Origin: an uncultured Burkholderiales bacterium
GTDB taxonomy: Bacteria > Pseudomonadota > Gammaproteobacteria > Burkholderiales > Burkholderiaceae_C
Direction of reading: 5' to 3'
Length of the DNA stretch: 21,047 nt
Assembly (NCBI GenBank): GCA_903887655.1
Contig: CAISQQ010000479.1
Coordinates: 1-21,047, forward strand
Below are positions 15,623-21,047 of the stretch, one piece after another (the first letter of the stretch is position 1; each line of letters begins with the position of its first letter). The notes beneath the pieces were generated by a model. It was not told where the DNA came from, searched no databases, and worked only from the letters and a program-made list of their open reading frames with translations. The position numbers were made by a program, and so were the translations under genes.

Positions 15623-15677
15623 GTTTCAATTGTCTTGACGGCAATGGAGCCACGGCGGGCTGTCATCGAGTCTACGC

Positions 15678-15710
15678 AAAGACTGCATTACACTCAATGC
15701 AACGGTCTTT
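15678..15710. repeat. 12-bp interrupted hairpin in the leader of the GltB-like gene
   Basis: AAAGAC and TGCATT (15678-15689) pair with AATGCA (15696-15701) and GTCTTT (15705-15710), with a 6-base loop and a 3-base bulge on the right arm. It lies about 70 bases before the GltB-like start. A further short palindrome GTTCATTGAAC is at 15743-15753. Either could be an operator or leader structure; no clear -35/-10 pair was found. Confidence 0.35.
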
Positions 15711-15776
15711 GACGACACCCACCTTATTCCCCATTGTTCACAGTTCATTGAACACTTTTTTCTAAGAGCCCACACC

Positions 15777-17537
15777 ATGATCCTTGAGCGAATCAATCAC
15801 CTTTATCCCGTGCGCTACACCGTGTTTTTCTTGGTACTCGCGGGTCTGTGCTTGAGCTTGGTGCAGTTCATTGTGTTGTCTCAAAACGCATTCGGGCTGA
15901 TCCTCTTTTTGGCCTTGACCGCTGTCGGCGTGCGTGACCTCACCCAAACACACCACTCCATACTCAGAAATTACCCCATCATTGGGCACCTTCGCTTTTT
16001 ACTGGAGTTCATTCGGCCTGAAATTCGTCAGTATTTCGTCGAAGCCGACACCGATGCCGCCCCATTTTCTCGCAGCCAACGCTCCTTGGTTTATGCTCGA
16101 GCCAAAGGCGACTCCGACAAAAAGCCTTTTGGCTCACAACTCGATGTGCATGCGACAGGCTACGAGTGGATCACCCACTCCATGTCGCCCACGCACATTG
16201 CAAGCCATGATTTCAGGGTCAAAGTGGGCTCCAAGACCTGCACCAAGCCCTATGACATGAGCCTTTTTAACATCTCGGCCATGAGCTTTGGAGCGCTCAG
16301 TGCAAACGCCATTTTGGCACTCAATCACGGTGCAAAATTGGGTGGTTTTGCCCATGACACAGGAGAGGGCTCCATCTCTGAGCACCACAAAACACACGGC
16401 GGCGACATCATTTGGGAAGTGGCCTCAGGCTACTTTGGTTGTCGCGATGAGGAGGGACACTTCAGCCCCGAGCGCTTCACCAGCCAAGCCTTGCGTGACC
16501 AAGTCAAAATGATTGAAATCAAGCTCAGTCAAGGCGCCAAACCCGGGCACGGAGGCGTGCTCTTGGGGCCCAAAGTCACGCCTGAAATTGCGCTTGCCCG
16601 AGGTGTTCCGGTCTGGCAAGACTGCATCTCGCCTTCAAGCCACTCCAAGTTCTCCAACCCCATCGAGCTCATGCTCTTCATTCAGGAGCTGCGTGACTTG
16701 AGCCAGGGCAAACCGGTGGGATTCAAGCTCTGCATTGGTCACCCCTGGGAGTGGTTTGCCATTGCCAAGGCGATGGTCACCACCGGCATTCAACCGGATT
16801 TCATCGTCGTCGATGGCTCAGAGGGCGGCACTGGCGCCGCGCCTTTGGAGTTTTCCGATCACATGGGCACGCCCATGCAAGAAGGCTTGCGCTTGGTTCA
16901 CAACACCTTGGTCGGCCTCAATCTCAGGGACCAAATTCGGGTTGGAGCGAGTGGCAAAATCATCTCCGCCTTTGACATCGCCAGAACCCTGGCCTTGGGT
17001 GCGGATTGGTGCAACAGTGCTCGGGGTTTCATGTTTGCCTTGGGCTGTATCCAGGCTCAAACGTGCCACACGGGCAACTGCCCCACTGGGGTCGCCACCC
17101 AAGACCCCAAGCGACAAGTTGCCTTGGTCGTGACCGACAAGGCTCAACGAGTCAAGAACTTTCACCACCACACCTTGGAGTCCTTGCAAGAAATCACCGA
17201 GGCCACTGGTTTGAGCGACCCCAAAGAGTTTGATCTTCATCACTTTATGCGACGCATCAACCAAACCCAGGCCCACTCCTTGTCCACCTTGATTCCCAGC
17301 ATGGAGCCCGGATCCCTCTTGAGCGCCAAGGGCTTCAAGACTTCGGATAAGAACTGGCCAGGTGTTTTCCAGGAGTTTTGGTCTCATGCCAGCGAACAAA
17401 GCTTTCATGAGGTGAAGTCAAGCACAGCGGGCATGGAGCCATCAAAATACTCAGGTAAAAAAGCAGCTCCTCAAGGGGGATTGCCCGCCAGCCCAGTCGC
17501 AGCTCAAGACCCTCCTCATGAAGACTTGTTACTCTGA
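15777..17537 (+). CDS. Membrane-anchored GltB-like FMN/[3Fe-4S] protein (glutamate synthase family)
   Basis: The 586-residue protein has two N-terminal TM helices (about 14-36 and 38-55) followed by the FMN-binding domain of glutamate synthase (about 115-500). Visible: ISAMSFGALS, HDTGEGSIS, KPGHGGVLLGPKV, DGSEGGTGAAP and the cysteine triad C424-x5-C430-x4-C435 (TCHTGNCPTGVATQDP), with the same spacing as the [3Fe-4S] site of GltB. The glutaminase domain and the C-terminal GXGXG beta-helix of full GltB are absent, so it cannot be an ordinary glutamate synthase; its reaction is unproven. The last 50 residues are a Pro/Ala/Ser-rich tail. The stop overlaps the stop of the opposing gene by 9 bases. 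It may be independent of the ParA pair, as hairpins separate them. Confidence 0.88.
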   Translation: MILERINHLYPVRYTVFFLVLAGLCLSLVQFIVLSQNAFGLILFLALTAVGVRDLTQTHHSILRNYPIIGHLRFLLEFIRPEIRQYFVEADTDAAPFSRSQRSLVYARAKGDSDKKPFGSQLDVHATGYEWITHSMSPTHIASHDFRVKVGSKTCTKPYDMSLFNISAMSFGALSANAILALNHGAKLGGFAHDTGEGSISEHHKTHGGDIIWEVASGYFGCRDEEGHFSPERFTSQALRDQVKMIEIKLSQGAKPGHGGVLLGPKVTPEIALARGVPVWQDCISPSSHSKFSNPIELMLFIQELRDLSQGKPVGFKLCIGHPWEWFAIAKAMVTTGIQPDFIVVDGSEGGTGAAPLEFSDHMGTPMQEGLRLVHNTLVGLNLRDQIRVGASGKIISAFDIARTLALGADWCNSARGFMFALGCIQAQTCHTGNCPTGVATQDPKRQVALVVTDKAQRVKNFHHHTLESLQEITEATGLSDPKEFDLHHFMRRINQTQAHSLSTLIPSMEPGSLLSAKGFKTSDKNWPGVFQEFWSHASEQSFHEVKSSTAGMEPSKYSGKKAAPQGGLPASPVAAQDPPHEDLLL

Positions 17538-18557
17538 AGACTTGCTGACATTGGGCCGAGGATAAACCAATTCCTTGGGCGGTTGGGCCTGGACGATGGG
17601 AGCTGCGGGCGGTGCTGCCGCCGCCACAGGTGGTGAATGAGGGACTTCAGACGAAGCGTCTTTGGACTTGGCGTCTGCCTTCGTTTCTGGCTTCACCTCG
17701 CCCTTGGTCTCTGACTTGGCCGGCGCGGGTTTGGGCTTGGCGGCAACCACAACGGCAGCTGCAGCGCTCTGGGCTTGAGTGGCCGCCTCCCGCGCTTTGG
17801 CAGAGGATACTTCCAGGTCTTTTTTAAGTTTTTGAAACTCTTGGGCCATTGACTGCTGAGTTGCTGCCACATTGGCTTGGGGTCGGTTTGCCAGTGCGGT
17901 GAGTTTGCTGTCCAAGGCTTGGATTTGTTTATCCAAGGCGGCGAGTTTTTCGGTCAACGCTTTATTGGACTGATCGCCCACTTGCTTGGGCACGTCAGTG
18001 ATCACCTTGTCCAACTCTTCAACACGCTTGTCCAGCTTCGCTTGTGAACTCTGCAAACCCTCGAGCTTTTCAGTCAGCTCGTTAAAGGATTGAGTTGATT
18101 CGGTAAAGGTGCCCAGAGTTGCATCCAAGTCCACCACCCGTTTGCCCACCGCCATGGACAAGGAATCGAGCTGGATGATGTTTTGTCGCATCCGGGTGGA
18201 AATGGCAAAGAAGGTGCCAATTGAAATCAATATAAAGACCAGCATGGCACCGAGCAAAATCCTGGAGTGGTTGACGCTGCGTTGATGTGCTTCGCCGATG
18301 GCTTGCATGACCTTTTGCATGTCGCCACTGACGTCTGCTGCCACTGAGGCCGATCGGGTGGAGGCTTCCGCCGAATTCAACACCACCCCTGTCAAATCCT
18401 CCAACTGCTTGGCCAATTCATTGCTGTCCAAGGACTTGGACTGCAAAGCCTCGATCTCGGCTGCGACTTGCGTGAGGTCAAAGTTCTCTTGATCTTCAAC
18501 CACGGCAACCGCAGACTCTTCGTGGGCATCTTCGGGGGTGAAATTATCTGAGCTCAT
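17529..18557 (-). CDS. Single-TM coiled-coil protein of unknown function
   Basis: I do not recognise a named family. The 342-residue protein has an acidic N-terminal region (1-95) with a possible helix (27-60), one TM helix (about 99-119, LLGAMLVFILISIGTFFAI), a long coiled coil (about 124-255, rich in Leu/Lys/Glu/Asp/Gln) and an Ala/Lys/Pro tail (about 262-342). With no cleavable signal and a basic TRMR just after the TM helix, topology is ambiguous; an N-terminus in the cytoplasm and a coiled coil in the periplasm is my preference only by size. The layout recalls envelope-spanning scaffold proteins and the helical part of chemoreceptors, but no methyl-accepting tip is present. It follows the small acidic gene by 150 bases and faces the GltB-like gene tail to tail. 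Confidence 0.78.
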   Translation of the reverse strand: MSSDNFTPEDAHEESAVAVVEDQENFDLTQVAAEIEALQSKSLDSNELAKQLEDLTGVVLNSAEASTRSASVAADVSGDMQKVMQAIGEAHQRSVNHSRILLGAMLVFILISIGTFFAISTRMRQNIIQLDSLSMAVGKRVVDLDATLGTFTESTQSFNELTEKLEGLQSSQAKLDKRVEELDKVITDVPKQVGDQSNKALTEKLAALDKQIQALDSKLTALANRPQANVAATQQSMAQEFQKLKKDLEVSSAKAREAATQAQSAAAAVVVAAKPKPAPAKSETKGEVKPETKADAKSKDASSEVPHSPPVAAAAPPAAPIVQAQPPKELVYPRPNVSKSSE

Positions 18558-18601
18558 TGGAATCTGCTTTGCTTCTAAGGGTGATGAAATGTTCTGATGT
18601 T

Positions 18602-18623
18602 CTCAATTGAGCATGACGCTCAA
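18602..18623. repeat. Palindrome and hairpin between the acidic and coiled-coil genes
   Basis: A perfect 10-base palindrome CTCAATTGAG (18602-18611) overlaps a hairpin of TTGAGC (18607-18612), 5 bases, GCTCAA (18618-18623). It lies 45-66 bases upstream of the coiled-coil gene start on the minus strand. There is no T-run, so an operator or leader structure is more likely than a terminator. Confidence 0.35.
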
Positions 18624-18707
18624 ACAAGGCCGAACGCTTTCTTGGGGCATGAAATTAAAACCACCCTTGAACAACAAGTGTGCGCTCGCGTGCATCAACT
18701 CATTGGA

Positions 18708-19112
18708 CTATGGGCGTTTGAACCGATCAAGTCTGGCATTGAGCTCGTCCACGTCTTGACGAAGCTTGTCCATTCGAATTTTGATCTCCTCCCACCATTG
18801 ATCGGCATTGTCGGGCGTAACTTTAGTATTGCCCAGCGCCTCAACAGACAACACCTGGTCTGATGGGTCCGCAAAGTCCGTGGTCAAAGACCGATCAGAC
18901 GTTGTGACTACATCACCCTCGTGATCGTTTAACTCTCGAGCTCCATCGAGCATGGCCAACGACTGCTCATCAGCACTTTGCGGGTGGTGCGAAACGCTTT
19001 CTTCAATGTCACTCGCCCCCAAAGGATCGACAAAAGTTGCTCCTTTGGAGTGATGCGACTCGTGAGAATCACTTGAATGGTTCGGCTCTTTATTGCTTGT
19101 CTCAGACGACAC
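18708..19112 (-). CDS. Small acidic protein with C-terminal coiled coil
   Basis: The 134-residue protein has no recognised family. The first 95 residues are rich in Ser, Asp, Glu and His (HSSDSHESHHSKG near 12-24) and look disordered. The end (about 103-134, WWEEIKIRMDKLRQDVDEL and on) is a compact amphipathic helix or coiled coil starting with two Trp. The start is GTG at 19112-19110, chosen because GAAGGA precedes it by 6 bases, the clearest ribosome site in the window; a TTG at 19145 would add 11 residues and has no such site. It has no TM segment or signal. It shares strand and style with the membrane coiled-coil gene downstream, so a partner role by coiled-coil pairing is possible. Confidence 0.68.
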   Translation of the reverse strand: MSSETSNKEPNHSSDSHESHHSKGATFVDPLGASDIEESVSHHPQSADEQSLAMLDGARELNDHEGDVVTTSDRSLTTDFADPSDQVLSVEALGNTKVTPDNADQWWEEIKIRMDKLRQDVDELNARLDRFKRP

Positions 19113-19561
19113 TTGCGATCCTTCACAAAATCGAAACGCGGGCAATTAAACCCACCAGCACCAAGTGCAGACCAGGGTCCCATGAAATTCAACCCATCGC
19201 AGTTCAAATACCCAATGCAGAGCTTACATCGACCTCGAATGCGCTGAACTTTAATTCGCCTGAGCCTGCGTCATTGAATACCATTATGCACGCAAGCTGA
19301 GACTGATTTGACACCTGGTCCATGCAATTGGCCTCAAGCCAGACTCTAGCGAGCCGTCCTGAGTAGAGCAGCAAACAACGACCATTGAGCCCAAATCGGG
19401 GGCAAATCGAGGCAGAAATGTCCAGACCCAGGTCGGGATCATCCCCATCCCCAACACCAAGGCGTGAAAGCGGACTGCAAGCCGGCCATGTGGCAGGGAG
19501 TTACCGTCTCAATCCGAGGAAGTCAGCCGCGAAAAGGCCAGAAAATGGCTTGGAAATCAAC
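19104..19561. other. Intergenic region downstream of the SPOR gene
   Basis: About 450 bases between the SPOR gene stop and the acidic gene start (its first codons overlap the left end of this span). I see no gene with a ribosome site on either strand and no intrinsic terminator. A CATAAT (19287-19282 on the minus strand) is a possible -10 box for the acidic gene, without a good -35. The length is unusual in this compact window; it could hide a small RNA or a decayed gene, but nothing supports either directly. Confidence 0.45.
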
Positions 19562-21047
19562 TCAATTGGATTTGAATTGCGCCTTCAAGGACTTGGCACT
19601 TCTCAGCCAGGCTTTCTCCATCGCTGGATTGCTTTGAATGACACTTTGAGCCTCTTCTTTGCTCGCAAATGGCCCGCGCACCAAAATGAAATAGGGCTTG
19701 TTGCTTTGTGGGTTGCGGGTGAGCAAAACCTGAGCACTCGCATAAGCTGGCGTTTTGGCTTTGAGCTCCAAGACCTCGGCCTTGGTGGGCATGGCCGCCA
19801 ACTGCAGCACCCAAGATTTTTCAGACAAGGCATTGACCCACTCATTTTTACCCGTGGGCTTGTCGGCCGCACTGTCCTTGCCACTCTCAGCACTGGGTGA
19901 GGCGGGCGAGGCAGTTGTGCTTGGTTTGGCTTGGCCTTCATTGGTGACTGCAGCGACAGGTTTGGCGGTTTTGGCCTCTGCACCTGGCTCTTTGGGAGCC
20001 GCAGAAAGTGGGGCAGCAACTGCGGCAGGAGAACTGTCTTTTAATACAGGTATTTTTAAGGGGGGTTCTTTGAAAACTGGCTCTGATTTGCCAACGTTGT
20101 GACCCGAATCTTTGCTTGTATCTTTGCCACTCGCAGGTTTTGTCGCACCAGCGTCCTGAGCCGGTGACAAAATTGCCTCTTTTTCCTGGACCAAGGAGTC
20201 ATTGGGCTTGACCGGTGGGGTGAGACCTTGGGATGCGCCAGCCTTGAGCGGGCCTTCGTCATTTGTCGCCTTCGTGGACTGAGTAGCGGCATCGGGCGGA
20301 CCAACAGCGGCCTCTTTGTTCTCTGCAACAGGGGCCACGGGGGGATCGGCCTTGGTCACACGGGGGGTGGCGGCCAGGTCTTTTTTCGGTGTTTTGTCCC
20401 ATTGAGGCGTGCTCAGATACTCCTGCATCTTCTGCACTTCTTGCATAATCACATCACGGTACATGGCCCCCAAAGCCCCCATCGAGACCAGCAAGCCCAA
20501 CAACAACCCCCAGCCCAATCGACTCGACTTGGGACGTGGCTTTGGTGCCTCTTCGGGCTGTTCATCCAGGGCTTCTTGTCGCTTGAGTTCGGACTCCACA
20601 TCATGCACGGCTTGCAGCAACTCGGACTCAGAAAGAACCGGTTCAATTCTGTCGGATGCATGATGGACATGGGAGAAATCCACCTCTTCTTGAGACGCCC
20701 AGCCACTTTGAGCCTTCAGTTCTTTGGCACTCATGGGCGCACCCAATTTGGGATCTTTTCGAAACGCTGTCTCTAGCTCATTATCCGCGTAGGACGAGGA
20801 GGCCGTATTACTTTCCTTTTCCAAAACCCATTGAATCAAGTGTTTGCCAAATACACCCAATTTCTTTTCATAAGGTTCGCGCAAATTAAAGAGCAAGATC
20901 ACATGAATGTTGCTCGCTGGCAGTCCATTGACCAAGCGAGCCAACAGTTGCAAGTCAAAGTCTTGAATGTACTGGGTGTCTGGAAAAATCAAAAAACGGC
21001 GAATCGGGGCCAAAAAAACGACAAAAAAATGACAAAAAGGGCAACTC
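19562..21047 (-). CDS. DamX-like single-TM SPOR-domain protein, 5'-partial
   Basis: The frame stays open to the window edge, so the N-terminus is missing; the first possible start inside (TTG, 21013) has no ribosome site. Numbering from that TTG (483 residues): an alpha/beta segment (1-70) with strands RRFLIFP and IHVILLFN, a charged linker, one TM helix (about 166-184), a long Pro/Ala/Lys-rich region (about 195-390) and a C-terminal SPOR domain (about 400-480, SWVLQLAAMP ... YFILVRGPFASKEEAQSVI). SPOR domains bind denuded peptidoglycan at the septum; DamX in E. coli acts in division. The N-terminal segment resembles the end of an AAA domain as found fused in some DamX/ExeA-like proteins, with a poor Walker B (FLIFPDTQ). 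Septal targeting is well supported; the rest is inference. Confidence 0.82.
   Translation of the reverse strand, partial: SCPFCHFFVVFLAPIRRFLIFPDTQYIQDFDLQLLARLVNGLPASNIHVILLFNLREPYEKKLGVFGKHLIQWVLEKESNTASSSYADNELETAFRKDPKLGAPMSAKELKAQSGWASQEEVDFSHVHHASDRIEPVLSESELLQAVHDVESELKRQEALDEQPEEAPKPRPKSSRLGWGLLLGLLVSMGALGAMYRDVIMQEVQKMQEYLSTPQWDKTPKKDLAATPRVTKADPPVAPVAENKEAAVGPPDAATQSTKATNDEGPLKAGASQGLTPPVKPNDSLVQEKEAILSPAQDAGATKPASGKDTSKDSGHNVGKSEPVFKEPPLKIPVLKDSSPAAVAAPLSAAPKEPGAEAKTAKPVAAVTNEGQAKPSTTASPASPSAESGKDSAADKPTGKNEWVNALSEKSWVLQLAAMPTKAEVLELKAKTPAYASAQVLLTRNPQSNKPYFILVRGPFASKEEAQSVIQSNPAMEKAWLRSAKSLKAQFKSN

Noticed and set aside
19194..19215. GTTCAAAT-like string resembling a tRNA T-loop
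   Set aside because: The following base breaks the consensus and no acceptor, D or anticodon stems can be drawn around it.
19037..19300. Plus-strand frame of 87 codons in the gap after the acidic gene
   Set aside because: It overlaps the acidic gene, whose GTG start has a strong ribosome site, and shows no protein-like composition.

Overview
The window looks like chromosomal DNA from a betaproteobacterium of the order Burkholderiales, most like Comamonadaceae (Limnohabitans/Rhodoferax type). This rests on protein character and on the linkage of an Smr-domain gene, fkpB-ispH and serS. It is an inference, not a database match. GC content looks moderate by eye (not counted). I see no insertion sequence, phage gene, CRISPR array, tRNA or rRNA.

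Layout. (1) 1-2775, minus strand: an operon of a bicupin protein followed by an EutA-type reactivating ATPase, joined by an ATGA overlap. A third gene appears to start in the last 5 bases in the same ATGA manner. A good sigma70-type promoter (2893-2921) lies upstream. (2) 3071-6854: a large FtsX/YbbP-like permease without an ATPase beside it, a group II truncated haemoglobin and, convergent to it, an Smr-domain protein. (3) 7139-10648: housekeeping genes fkpB-ispH (ATGA-coupled), serS and a small predicted lipoprotein. (4) 10798-13657: a 13-TPR protein with a GT9-like glycosyltransferase C-terminus, then hslR (Hsp15). (5) 13950-17537, plus strand: an orphan ParA/MinD-like ATPase, a coiled-coil protein and a membrane-anchored GltB-like FMN/[3Fe-4S] protein. 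(6) 17529-21047, minus strand, facing region 5: a one-TM coiled-coil protein, a small acidic protein with a C-terminal coiled coil, and a one-TM DamX-like SPOR protein whose N-terminus runs off the window.

Regions 1 to 4 are mostly recognisable families. The part most likely to hold something undescribed is 13.9-21.0 kb. There a ParA-type ATPase without ParB, ending in a MinD-like basic/hydrophobic tail, sits next to a coiled-coil partner candidate. Three coiled-coil, membrane or septal-peptidoglycan-binding proteins lie just beyond. I propose, as inference only, that these form an envelope-linked positioning system. The EutA/bicupin operon is the second point of interest, because its B12-lyase target is not in view and a third coupled gene is cut by the window edge.
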